From Atopobium sp. (GTDB taxonomy: Bacteria; Actinomycetota; Coriobacteriia; Coriobacteriales; Atopobiaceae): DNA of 61,181 nucleotides. The number at the start of each line of letters is the position of its first letter. Position 1 is the stretch's first letter. Positions 17,810-26,138 of this stretch are shown here, in pieces. The stretch is taken from the NCBI GenBank assembly GCA_022732885.1, contig JAIJTS010000011.1:1-61181 (forward strand), given 5' to 3'. The position numbers were made by a program, and so were the translations under genes. The notes beneath the pieces were generated by a model. The model was not told where the DNA came from. It searched no databases and worked only from the letters and a program-made list of their open reading frames with translations.

Positions 17810-18367
17810 TTGCTCAAACAGGGAATTCTTGGTCTCTTAAATTATGGAGATATGTCCGGCTACGAGATTAAAACCATTTTTCAACAGTCGCTTAATTACT
17901 TCTGGACTGCTCAAACAAGCCAGATTTATAGAGAGCTGCAGTCGCTAGAAAAAGACGGCTGGGTTACCTCAACCCTCGTTGTTCAAAAAGGAAAGCCGGA
18001 CAAGAAGGTTTTCTCGATAACTGAAGCCGGCAAAGAAGAGTTGCAGAGGTGGCTGAGGGAAGACTTTCAATCCTCGGTGCTGCGCATTCCGCTTTTGATG
18101 CAGACGTTCTTTAGGGGCGAGTGTTCCTACGAGGAAAACCTTGCGTTCTTCAAACGAATTGCAGATAACGCTTCATCGTTTCCTGGTGGAAGCGAGTTGG
18201 CATCTGGCGCAGTAGCTGCCTATGCAGCGCAGATGGGTGACCCAGAAAAGGCGTTGTTCTGGCAATTTACTATCGAGTACGGCAAGATGCACGAGGAAAT
18301 GCTAAGGGCATGGAGCGAGAAGTGCATAAAGGAGCTGGAGGCGCATCATGAACATCCTGCTCATTAA
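17810..18367 (+). CDS. PadR family transcriptional regulator
   Basis: The product (185 residues from the chosen start) has an N-terminal PadR winged helix (ILGLLNYGDMSGYEIKT, then LQSLEKDGWVTST and KKVFSITEAGKEEL) and a C-terminal helical dimerisation domain (PadR_C, with LLMQTFFRGE). PadR proteins repress detoxification or transport genes until a ligand binds. The frame extends to GTG 17786, and ATG 17801 also exists, but AAGGAG directly abuts that ATG; TTG 17810 has the correct 9-bp spacing. It overlaps the next gene by 20 bp, so that gene is its likely target. Confidence 0.9.
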   Translation: MLKQGILGLLNYGDMSGYEIKTIFQQSLNYFWTAQTSQIYRELQSLEKDGWVTSTLVVQKGKPDKKVFSITEAGKEELQRWLREDFQSSVLRIPLLMQTFFRGECSYEENLAFFKRIADNASSFPGGSELASGAVAAYAAQMGDPEKALFWQFTIEYGKMHEEMLRAWSEKCIKELEAHHEHPAH

Positions 18368-20036
18368 CGGCAGTCCCAAAGGCAAGGCCAGCAATTCTCT
18401 ACGTCTTGCAAAGAGTTTCATTGAGGGCGTCTCCGAGCAACACGCCAATGAAGACGTAACCGTTGAGCAGCTCAATGTTGCTACTATGGACATCAAGCCA
18501 TGCAAGGGTTGCTTTCACTGCTGGAAAAACACGCCTGGCAAGTGCATTATGTCGGACGATGAAGAAACTGTCATCCAAAAGCAGCTCTGGGCTGACCTGG
18601 TTATTTGGAGCTTTCCGCTCTATTACTTCAACGTGCCTGGACTGCTGAAGAACTTGATTGATCGCCAGCTCCCTATGAGTCTGCCCTTCATGAGTGACGC
18701 AAAGAGGGGATATGGAAGTGGCGCTCATGAGTCTCGTTATGACATGACAGGCAAAAAGCACGTTCTTATCTCTACCTGCGGATTCTATTCTTCAGAGGGC
18801 AATTACGATAGCGTTACCAAGATGTTTGACAACATTCTTGGCCAGGGCAACTACGAGAGCATTTTCTGTGGCCAGGGCGAGCTCTTCCGCGTAAAGGAGC
18901 TTTCTGCGCGCACTGATCAGTACCTAGCGTTTGTCAAAAAGGCTGGTTCAGAGTACGCCAAGGGTGGCATTTCTGACCAGACAAAAGCCGAGCTTAAAGT
19001 GTTGCTGTATCCAAAAGAGATGTTTGAGCAGATGGCGGATGCAAGCTGGGGAATTTCTCGCGATACAAGCGCTCAGGGCAGCAAAAACGCTGGCGAGAAA
19101 CCCGTTGAGCAGGTGCCTTTCGACCATATCTTCACCTCCCAGATGGCAGCTCTGTATAACAAGGCAGCTTACGACGGCAAAGATCGCGTTCTTGAGATGA
19201 ACTACACCGATCTTGGTCGTAGCTATCAGATTTTGCTGGGTAAAGATGGCAGTAAAGTCTTTACTGATGGCAGTCTTACGACAACCACAAAGCTCAACAC
19301 TCCGTTTGAGGTCTGGCAGTCCATTTCTAGGGGCGAGATGAGCGGGCCAGAGGCGCTGGGCAAGCACCTGTATACCGTTGAGGGTGATTTCTCTTTCATG
19401 ATTGATTGGGATAAGTATTTTGGTCCCACTCCTGGCGGCGGATCCGGAGGTGCGCAGAACGTGCCGCTTGAAGAAGCAGGCAACACGCAGAAAAACCCTC
19501 AGATGATTACAATGCTGCTCCCTTGGATTACCTTCTGGACTGCAACATCGTTTGATTCTCAGGTTGGTGCCATGATTGTGCTGCTTGTTACTGCTTTAAT
19601 GCCGCTTATTATGAGGAACTTTAAGTTCACCATCTGGGACAGAATCTCATTTGCCCTGGTTGGAGCATTGTCTGCAGGCGTTTTTATGAGCAGAAATGGC
19701 GACGGAAATCTTATTGTCAATTTGGGTTACCTGGCTTTTGGTCTTATGTGGCTTTCGTCGTGCCTTACTAAGGAGCCTCTCTGCGCTGCATATGTTAAGT
19801 ACAGCTACGGCGGAGATAGTGCCTACAACAATCCGCTGTTCATGAAGACAAATTATATTTTGGCTGCATGCTGGGGTGCTATGTACGTGTTAACGGCCAT
19901 TTGGAGCTGGTTTGCAGTTCAAAATGGCGTGGGCAGCTTTTTGGTTATTGTGAATAACCTGGTTCCTATTGGAATGGGTCTGTTTACGGCTTGGTTCCAA
20001 AAGTGGTATCCAGCTAAGATGGCAAGTGGAAAGTAA
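18348..20036 (+). CDS. Fusion of flavodoxin-fold NAD(P)H reductase, SCP2-like domain and membrane domain
   Basis: Three parts can be seen in 562 residues. Residues 1 to about 200 are an NADPH-dependent FMN reductase/flavodoxin_2 fold (ILLINGSPKGKASNS, FPLYYFNVPGLLKN) with the Cys cluster PCKGCFHCW...PGKC. Residues about 255-365 resemble an SCP2 sterol-carrier lipid-binding domain (LEMNYTDLGRSYQILLGKDG, MSGPEALGKHLYTVEGD). Residues about 385-560 form about six transmembrane helices. This suggests a membrane-anchored flavin oxidoreductase acting on a lipophilic quinone-like substrate; the substrate is inference. It is translationally coupled to padR and probably induced through it. Confidence 0.75.
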   Translation: MNILLINGSPKGKASNSLRLAKSFIEGVSEQHANEDVTVEQLNVATMDIKPCKGCFHCWKNTPGKCIMSDDEETVIQKQLWADLVIWSFPLYYFNVPGLLKNLIDRQLPMSLPFMSDAKRGYGSGAHESRYDMTGKKHVLISTCGFYSSEGNYDSVTKMFDNILGQGNYESIFCGQGELFRVKELSARTDQYLAFVKKAGSEYAKGGISDQTKAELKVLLYPKEMFEQMADASWGISRDTSAQGSKNAGEKPVEQVPFDHIFTSQMAALYNKAAYDGKDRVLEMNYTDLGRSYQILLGKDGSKVFTDGSLTTTTKLNTPFEVWQSISRGEMSGPEALGKHLYTVEGDFSFMIDWDKYFGPTPGGGSGGAQNVPLEEAGNTQKNPQMITMLLPWITFWTATSFDSQVGAMIVLLVTALMPLIMRNFKFTIWDRISFALVGALSAGVFMSRNGDGNLIVNLGYLAFGLMWLSSCLTKEPLCAAYVKYSYGGDSAYNNPLFMKTNYILAACWGAMYVLTAIWSWFAVQNGVGSFLVIVNNLVPIGMGLFTAWFQKWYPAKMASGK

Positions 20037-20067
20037 GCAACCTAAGAAGCCAAAATATATACAGGCT

Positions 20068-20100
20068 AAAAGAGAGCTGGTGTGCTAGCTCTCTTTTTGG
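20068..20100 (+). terminator. Terminator of the padR operon
   Basis: AAAAGAGAGCT / AGCTCTCTTTT stem with an 8-nt loop and T run, 31 bp after the stop codon. Confidence 0.9.
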
Positions 20101-20148
20101 TTTCTCGTCATTTTGCTTTACTATATCCACATAAGGGGATGATGCGAC

Positions 20149-20463
20149 ATGAATAAAGCGGCTCAAATTATCAAGAACCTTTCACAGGGCTTTCTTATCT
20201 CGGGTATTTTAAGTGCGCTCATGGGCGCATACTACCTGTTCGCTAAGGCTGGACTTCCTCTGCAAGATCCTCCGTTGGCGCTCAAAATTCAATACGAGAT
20301 TAACTTTGGCGTTGGCGAAAAAATGTTTATGTTAGGCCTAACCTGCCTGTTTATCGGCTGCGTTGGCTATACCGTTGCGTGGATTTGCTCCAAAACAGAG
20401 AAAGTTCAAGAGCCAGATAATCACCAAGCTGGAAGACCTTTTAGACCTGACGAGGCAAACTGA
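20149..20463 (+). CDS. Small two-helix membrane protein, unknown function
   Basis: The 104-residue product has two hydrophobic segments (about residues 13-32 and 58-82) and a charged C-terminus. AAGGGGATG lies upstream of the ATG. No family is recognised. It ends in TGA. It stands between the padR operon terminator and a surface-protein gene. Confidence 0.6.
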   Translation: MNKAAQIIKNLSQGFLISGILSALMGAYYLFAKAGLPLQDPPLALKIQYEINFGVGEKMFMLGLTCLFIGCVGYTVAWICSKTEKVQEPDNHQAGRPFRPDEAN

Positions 20464-20673
20464 AGCACGACAGGCTGAATTCATGTTCACTAGCAGCAGA
20501 TGCGGTGTGGATACAAAAATTTGAACTATTTTCAAAACAGTACTGTCCATGCGAACTGTACTATTCATCAGCTAAATTCACTTTTTATGTGAATACGTGA
20601 TTCTCTTATATTTTTAGCTATCCATTTGTAAGAAAATACGACTGTAATATGTATATCTTTTTAAGGGGCCATC

Positions 20674-22740
20674 ATGAAAAAAGGTTTTCTTAAGAGAATC
20701 TCAGTCTTTCTTACCATGGTTGTGGCATGCCTGTTTATGTCTATTAACACAGCCCAGGCACTTGATCGCCAGAGAGATGACAGTGATCTTACCCAGATCA
20801 ACATTTACCAGTTCACGTTGACTAGAGATAACATGACTGTTCTTTCGCAGGGAGCTGGTGTTAAGCGTATAGAGATCCCTGCTTCTGACACAGGCAATTT
20901 ACCTTCAACTGCTTTTGTTGTACAGCCAACCAAGGACGGATCTCCTCAGCAGTACAACCAGCCTCTTTCGCTAAAGTTTTCTAATGCTGGCACCGTTGAT
21001 GGTAAGTCTGTTGATGTGTATGTCACCATTAACTCACTGGGTCTTTCACTCAGGCACGCAAACGCTGACTACAATAATCCTAATAAAACAGACGCAGCGT
21101 TTCTGACTGTTGATGAAAACTGGGGAACAAAGTCCTTCCAGCTTATGGACTATATTGACGTGAATCACCCAAGCTATACTGCTGATATGCAGGGTTCGTA
21201 TGCAATTAATGCCAATGTGACTGTTGAGCTTAGATACTCTGATGGCACTCCTTGCAATCTCAAGCTTGTCATGCAGCCAAGTGATATTGATGTTGTTGGT
21301 GATACTGGCTCAAACGAGACCTTCTCGCTGCCTGACGCTACTAACGCTATTGACAGCATTGTTATGAGCAATAGAAATATTCTTGTTGAGTCTACAAGCG
21401 GCAACAAGATTACGTGGAATCCAGTACGTGGAACTGCTGGTGCTGACCAAGAGAAGAACCTTGCAGGTTTTGCTGTTAGGTCCAAGTCAAACAGCATTAC
21501 GTTTGAGTCCACTAGTGCAGCTACCAGTGGTAGCCTCTTTGGCGTGTACACTGAGGCAATTACTCCAGCCCCAGTAAAGGCTGTTGATCCAGAGCAGGCT
21601 CCTGCTAAGGCCGGAGAAACCATTACGTATACCGGTACCTTTACCCTACCAAGGCAGGGTATTGATACCATCGGCAAGATTAAGTCGATGAGCATGGTTG
21701 ATACCTTTGATGAGCGCCTTGATTTCCAGAGCCTTACCGTAAGCCTCGACGGTCAGACCCTTACTGAGGGTACCGACTATACCGTTTCTGTTGACGGACA
21801 GAAGGTCACCGTTGATATTAAGGACCATCTGCTTACCAAGGCAAATGGTGGCAAGAAATTTGTTGTTACTTATAAGACTGTTACTAACAGTAAGGTAGAG
21901 ACAGACGGCTCCAACATTGATAACGAGCTCACACAGGTTGTTGACGGCAATGTTGCTCACTCTAACAAGGTAACCACTGGGCTTCTGTACGAGAAGACCC
22001 ACGAGTTTGTAAGCGGCACTCCTAACAGAGAGCTTCCTCAGGAGGTTCTGGACTTGCTTCCTGGTAAGCAGACCAGAATTCCTAACGGTACTACCGTTAC
22101 CCCTGATCAGCCTCTTGGCGGTGTAACTCGTGTAGAGACTCCAGACGGAACTTGGGTATTCGTTGGTTACGATCACAATTCCGAGGTCATTGATCACAAG
22201 AATGCTCACTTCATTGGCGTTTGGGTAGTTCTGCCTCAGCCAAAGAAGGATGTCTTGGACGGTCAGGGTAACTCCATTGATGGCAATAAGGTAACTGCTG
22301 GCCAGGTACTTACTTACTCCGTTACCTATACCAACACCACCAACACTGCACGTGATGTTACTATCACCGATGTCATCCCAGAGCACACAACCTACGTTGA
22401 TGGCTCTGCTGATAATGGCGGTACCTACGATCCAGCTACCCGCACCGTGACCTGGACGAAAAACGTTGCTTCAGGTGATACGCTCACCGTTACCTTCCAG
22501 GTCAAGGTCAACAAGGGCGAGAGGGACGTTAACGTTGTAAACACCGCTCACGTCAGCGATGGTCTTATCGACACAGATACCAACACTACTACTAACCCTG
22601 TAGTTCCTAAGCCTCGCAAGTCTCGTACTCCTTATACCGGTGACGATACTCTGCAGAACACGCTTATGTTTGCTGTTGCGGGTGGCGCTGCGCTTCTTTT
22701 AGCCCTGGGCACACTCAAGCTTCACGCAGCTAAAAACTAA
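20674..22740 (+). CDS. Cell-wall anchored surface protein with SHIRT and DUF11 domains, TPYTG sorting motif
   Basis: The 688-residue protein has a signal peptide (MKKGFLKRISVFLTMVVACL..., cleavage near AQA at residues 27-29). An N-terminal region follows (about 30-300), then a DUF11/isopeptide-type domain (about 300-440, KAGETITYTGTFTLP). Next come a SHIRT-like domain (about 445-525, SGTPNRELPQEVLDLLPGKQ to FIGVWVVL) and a DUF11 domain (about 527-640, VTAGQVLTYSVTYTNTT). The C-terminus is TPYTGD, a hydrophobic helix and a basic tail, i.e. a sortase signal with T for the usual L. The likely role is host or biofilm adhesion. No sortase gene is present in the window. Confidence 0.88.
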   Translation: MKKGFLKRISVFLTMVVACLFMSINTAQALDRQRDDSDLTQINIYQFTLTRDNMTVLSQGAGVKRIEIPASDTGNLPSTAFVVQPTKDGSPQQYNQPLSLKFSNAGTVDGKSVDVYVTINSLGLSLRHANADYNNPNKTDAAFLTVDENWGTKSFQLMDYIDVNHPSYTADMQGSYAINANVTVELRYSDGTPCNLKLVMQPSDIDVVGDTGSNETFSLPDATNAIDSIVMSNRNILVESTSGNKITWNPVRGTAGADQEKNLAGFAVRSKSNSITFESTSAATSGSLFGVYTEAITPAPVKAVDPEQAPAKAGETITYTGTFTLPRQGIDTIGKIKSMSMVDTFDERLDFQSLTVSLDGQTLTEGTDYTVSVDGQKVTVDIKDHLLTKANGGKKFVVTYKTVTNSKVETDGSNIDNELTQVVDGNVAHSNKVTTGLLYEKTHEFVSGTPNRELPQEVLDLLPGKQTRIPNGTTVTPDQPLGGVTRVETPDGTWVFVGYDHNSEVIDHKNAHFIGVWVVLPQPKKDVLDGQGNSIDGNKVTAGQVLTYSVTYTNTTNTARDVTITDVIPEHTTYVDGSADNGGTYDPATRTVTWTKNVASGDTLTVTFQVKVNKGERDVNVVNTAHVSDGLIDTDTNTTTNPVVPKPRKSRTPYTGDDTLQNTLMFAVAGGAALLLALGTLKLHAAKN

Positions 22741-23102
22741 GATGCGGCAAGGTTGATGCCTGCAGGTATGGTGCGTGGAACCACAGATTTAACGCATAGT
22801 AACTTTAAGCCGCTCTCATCTTGAACTGCCTCCCATTTCTTGGACATAAGAAATGGGAGGCTTTTTATATGGACGCTCGTGCGCGTACACGCTTGCGCAG
22901 GCAAACTCAGGCGTGCGGAAGTGACGTTCGAAGTGCAAAGAGTGCATTTCGCACGCCAGTTAGTGCATTTGGGCGATACAAGACCTTACCTAAGAGCCGC
23001 TACGGTTACTCTAAAGATGCCTTAAGGTAAGAAAGCAAGCGGACCACAATTCTGCTGCAGCAAAAAAGAGTCATTTGGTTACGTAAGTTAATTGGACGTG
23101 AT
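22741..23102. other. Intergenic region between surface gene and lytTR gene
   Basis: Besides the terminator at 22828-22866 I see no gene with a convincing start. A G+C-rich part (22870-23000) has an imperfect inverted repeat GCGTGCG...CGCACGC and two copies of AGTGCATTT. LytTR proteins bind direct repeats upstream of their own genes, but I could not pick the site. Confidence 0.4.
22828..22866 (+). terminator. Terminator of the surface-protein gene
   Basis: A perfect 14-bp stem GCCTCCCATTTCTT / AAGAAATGGGAGGC with loop GGACAT, followed by TTTTT. Confidence 0.93.
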
Positions 23103-23549
23103 ATGGAAATTCGAGTAGTTGAGGAAAAAGGTCGTGCGCAAATTGAAGTAACCATTTTGAGTGGACCTGACGATCCGCGCGTTTCTGGAATTGTCCGCCA
23201 GCTCCAAATGGTTGACGGAAAGATGACAGGATACGTTCCCGGAACCATCGACAGGCGCGTCATTTTTCTCGCGGATGTGGCATGGATTCAAACGGACGGC
23301 AATACGACGCTGATTCACCTGGTAAACGGGGAGACGCTGGAAAGTTCTAGTCGCTTGGCCGATCTCGAGGACGCTCTCAAAGACACGGCGTTTGTGCGCA
23401 CTTCTCGACAGGAACTGGTCAACTTGGATCAGGTTACGGGCATCAAACCCGCAGGTTCCGGCCGAATGCTTCTCTCGCTTGGCGAGAAAACCCTTGTTGC
23501 CTCAAGAAAATACGCTTCAGAAATCAAGCGTCGCATTGGAATTGTGTAA
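23103..23549 (+). CDS. LytTR-domain transcriptional regulator (LytTR-regulatory-system type)
   Basis: The 148-residue protein lacks a receiver domain. The C-terminal LytTR DNA-binding domain (about residues 50-147) shows VIFLADVAWIQTDGNTTLIHL, DTAFVRTSRQELVNLDQVTGI and ALVASRKYA-like endings (here LVASRKYASEIKRR). A DUF3021 membrane protein follows 96 bp downstream. This pairing is the LytTR regulatory system known from streptococci (HdrRM, BrsRM), where the membrane partner holds the regulator inactive and the regulator activates its own operon and competence or bacteriocin genes. The targets here are unknown. Confidence 0.9.
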   Translation: MEIRVVEEKGRAQIEVTILSGPDDPRVSGIVRQLQMVDGKMTGYVPGTIDRRVIFLADVAWIQTDGNTTLIHLVNGETLESSSRLADLEDALKDTAFVRTSRQELVNLDQVTGIKPAGSGRMLLSLGEKTLVASRKYASEIKRRIGIV

Positions 23550-23645
23550 GGGTTAGAGGCTTTTTCTTGCACCTCGGTCCGAGGATCCGGACACTTCCAA
23601 AGACCACACTTTAACAACATTTTTATCCCAGAGAAGGGGAACACT

Positions 23646-24161
23646 ATGGAACGCAACGAATCGCAAAACTGGAAAGAAATCGAGCAAGATTCTCAGCAAG
23701 AATTTGATGAAGGTCTCAATAAAACAGTAGGTCAAATTGTGTGCAAAGGCATTTCTTCTGGAGCAATATGCTTTACTGGCATCTCACTTGTGTACGGAGT
23801 CATTGCGCTAGCAATCAATGATGGCGACAGGCAGAATAGCATCACGCTCCTCACGCTGATCGCCGCTGGCGCTCTTTCGGGCATTTACCAGCAGATTTGG
23901 TTCAACTTTCAGCCTCTAGTTATTAGACTCAGCTACCTTCAAAGGTTCCTTGGCTTCAATGTTTGCCTGTTCCCAACGCTTGTTGTGATGGCGATTGTTG
24001 GAGGATGGGTGCCCAATATGGCACAGTCGTGGGTGTCATTTACCGCTCTGTACCTAGTCATTCTTTTGGTAACTACTCTTATTTTCAATGCTATCTTCAA
24101 GAAAGAAGAGCAAAAATATAAGGCTGCTTTTGAGAAGTACCAGGCGTCTCGTCGTGCGTAA
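23646..24161 (+). CDS. DUF3021 membrane protein, probable inhibitor of the LytTR regulator
   Basis: The 171-residue protein has four predicted transmembrane helices (about 32-52, 64-84, 100-121, 130-152) and a charged C-terminal tail, the architecture of DUF3021 proteins encoded next to stand-alone LytTR regulators. GAGAAGGGGAAC precedes the ATG. In the known systems this membrane protein sequesters or inhibits the cognate LytTR protein. A 119-bp repeat element starts 32 bp after the stop. Confidence 0.85.
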   Translation: MERNESQNWKEIEQDSQQEFDEGLNKTVGQIVCKGISSGAICFTGISLVYGVIALAINDGDRQNSITLLTLIAAGALSGIYQQIWFNFQPLVIRLSYLQRFLGFNVCLFPTLVVMAIVGGWVPNMAQSWVSFTALYLVILLVTTLIFNAIFKKEEQKYKAAFEKYQASRRA

Positions 24162-24192
24162 AGTTTTAACTGATTCTGCACCGTCGCCACGC

Positions 24193-24311
24193 GCCTGATT
24201 TCTGCAAAAAATCTGTAACGTTTGCCTGAAAACAGTAAAGAATCGGTGGATTTTGCCTGATTTCATCAAAGAATCTGTGTCTCAAACACAGATTCTTTGC
24301 ACTTTTCAGGC
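24193..24311 (+). repeat. 119-bp dispersed repeat element, copy 1
   Basis: The element is made of direct 31-bp units starting GCCTGA at 24193, 24224 and 24255, the third leading into an inverted fourth unit ending TTTTCAGGC. Each unit has the form GCCTGA-n7-AAAGAATC. The third and inverted fourth units form a perfect 14-bp hairpin, CAAAGAATCTGTGT and its complement around CTCAA (24267-24299). Its last bases overlap a GGCGAGAA octamer. Copies 2 and 3 lie at 25933 and 57031, all in the same orientation and 3' of a plus-strand gene. Confidence 0.9.
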
Positions 24312-24415
24312 GAGAAAAGCGCCTGATATTCGTATGGCGCTTTTTACGTGGAAACCCGAGCGAGCATCTGGACAGAAATTGGGTACACTCTGAATAACGT
24401 AATTCGGAGGTTGTT

Positions 24416-25372
24416 ATGGAAGATCAGCAGCAAAAATTCTCACAGAATGGTGGCGTGGAACAGATGCTCACACGCCCGTCTTCAACTGCGCTTGTGCTAG
24501 AAGGTGGAAGCTATCGAGGTATTTTTACTGCTGGAATCCTTGATGTACTTCGCGAGAAGGGCGTTACTAACTTCAAAACCGTGTGGGGAGTTTCCGCTGG
24601 TGCCATCAACGCCGTGAGCTTTAGGTCCAAACAGATGGGCCGCGCCATGCGCATTATGCTAGCTTTTAGGGATGACCCTCGATTTCTTTCGCTTCGTTCG
24701 TTAATTACAACTGGTGATATTGCGGGTGCGGATTTTATGTTCGATGAGATCCAAAACCACTTGGATCCCTGCGATAACAAGGCATTCAATCAAAATCCTA
24801 TGCAGATGTATGTGGTGGCGTCCGACGTTACATTTGGTACACCAGCGTATCTGCACGTAAAAAAGTTTCCAGAAGATGTGACTATGGTCAGAGCATCTGC
24901 AGCAATGCCAACGGTTTCTCGTGTGGTTGAGTTACAGGGACATCGTTATTTGGACGGCGGAACTACTGATTCAATTCCGTTTGCTGCAGCGCTTGGTCTG
25001 CCCGATGGAAAAGCGCAGCGTCCGGTTAGCATTCCCGATTACACACCAGTAAAGAAAGCGCTGGTCATTGTCACGCAGGATAGAAATTTCGTAAAAACTG
25101 ACGCTAATGAGCAGTTTGCTATACGCTCGCAGCTCTACTCCGCATATCCATACTTTGAAGCCGCATTGGCTTCTCGCGCCGAGCGTTATATGGATCAGCG
25201 TAAACAGCTTTTTGAGCTGGAAGAAGAGGGCAGAGTTCTGGTACTTGAACCGCCTGAGCCAGTTGAAGTTAAGGTAAACGAGAAGAACGGTGAGGCTCTA
25301 CTGTCTCTGTATCTGACAGGTCGTCAAGTTGCACTTGAACGCCTTGAAGAGATTAAAAGTTTTATTGAGTAG
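24416..25372 (+). CDS. Patatin-like phospholipase (YjjU type)
   Basis: The 318-residue product has the patatin oxyanion-hole motif LEGGSYRGIFTAG (about residues 28-40), the nucleophile elbow GVSAGA (Ser near 60) and the catalytic Asp motif DGGTTDSIPF (about 181-190). This is a complete Ser-Asp dyad, so a lipid acyl hydrolase is likely. No signal peptide is seen. CGGAGG precedes the ATG. The physiological substrate is not known. Confidence 0.93.
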   Translation: MEDQQQKFSQNGGVEQMLTRPSSTALVLEGGSYRGIFTAGILDVLREKGVTNFKTVWGVSAGAINAVSFRSKQMGRAMRIMLAFRDDPRFLSLRSLITTGDIAGADFMFDEIQNHLDPCDNKAFNQNPMQMYVVASDVTFGTPAYLHVKKFPEDVTMVRASAAMPTVSRVVELQGHRYLDGGTTDSIPFAAALGLPDGKAQRPVSIPDYTPVKKALVIVTQDRNFVKTDANEQFAIRSQLYSAYPYFEAALASRAERYMDQRKQLFELEEEGRVLVLEPPEPVEVKVNEKNGEALLSLYLTGRQVALERLEEIKSFIE

Positions 25373-25439
25373 GGAAGCGGCTCTCACCTGCGATTTGTGT
25401 TGCTGCATATAGTATGTGTGATTTAGGAAAGAGTCTGTT

Positions 25440-25847
25440 TTGAAGACGCCCATGAATAAGTTTTTAAAGGTAATGTTTGCGCTGGTTATCGTCGCGATGA
25501 CTGGCGCGGCGATTTTGCAAATTGTCGCTCCCGAGTACATGGGAAGCAATGCCGCTTATGGTATTTCGACCGGTTGGCAGCGAGAGATTGGTTTTTGGAA
25601 TCTCGCGGTGCTCATCATTTTGGTTACCACGTGTTTCCACTACGATTGGGTCTATCTACGTGCGATTTTGCTCGCGCTGATTCTGGGTGGTATCGGAATT
25701 GGAACCAATCATTTCATTCATTTTTTGAGCGCTCACGAGTCGGTAAATTTGGTTGGTGCTATCGAGAATTACGTTCTTGCAGTTGGATGGATGATCGGCT
25801 GGAAGCTCGAATGCAACCGCAGAAAAACTGCGGGTAACGCTAAGTAG
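25440..25847 (+). CDS. Four-helix membrane protein, unknown function
   Basis: The 135-residue product has four hydrophobic segments (about 9-30, 47-66, 70-92 and 105-123). TTG 25440 has AGGAAAGAG upstream; ATG 25452 is an alternative that keeps all helices. No conserved motif lets me assign a family. It follows the patatin gene by 67 bp and may share its transcript. Confidence 0.65.
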   Translation: MKTPMNKFLKVMFALVIVAMTGAAILQIVAPEYMGSNAAYGISTGWQREIGFWNLAVLIILVTTCFHYDWVYLRAILLALILGGIGIGTNHFIHFLSAHESVNLVGAIENYVLAVGWMIGWKLECNRRKTAGNAK

Positions 25848-25932
25848 CTGCGGAAAGACCACGCGCGTTTTCGCGTGACGGTGCTCCGAACGAGACGTTA
25901 TGCGCGCGGCTTGCGAGCGAAACGTTATGCGC

Positions 25933-26050
25933 GCCTGATTTCTTCAAAGAATCTGTAAATTTTGCCTAAAAACATAAAAGAATCAGTGGATTTGCCTGAT
26001 TTTGTTAAAGAATCTGTATTTAAAATACAGATTCTTTGCACTTTTTAGGC
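25933..26050 (+). repeat. 119-bp dispersed repeat element, copy 2
   Basis: Same architecture as the copy at 24193: three direct GCCTGA/GCCTAA-headed units and an inverted fourth ending TTTTTAGGC. Here the hairpin arms read AAAGAATCTGTAT and ATACAGATTCTTT, so a G-C pair of the other copies has become A-T on both sides. It lies in the convergent gap after the plus-strand membrane gene and before the fruK-like stop. Confidence 0.9.
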
Positions 26051-26138
26051 GCGCATGCTGTTATGGCTCACCTGGCGAGAAACCCGCGTACTCGCACCCG
26101 CGCGCTCGCACCCGCGGCCAACGCTCGTATTCCGCACG

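Noticed and set aside
22821..23030. 69-codon frame after the surface-protein gene
   Set aside because: It begins inside the terminator stem and has no ribosome-binding site or recognisable product.
24054..24269. Minus-strand frame reading through the 119-bp repeat, with a similar one at 56814-57107
   Set aside because: The peptides resemble each other only because the DNA repeat is the same; there is no ribosome-binding site, and the hairpin changes are compensatory for structure, not for codons.
24193..24311. 31-bp repeat units as a CRISPR array
   Set aside because: Units are adjacent with no unique spacers, the last is inverted, and no cas genes are present.
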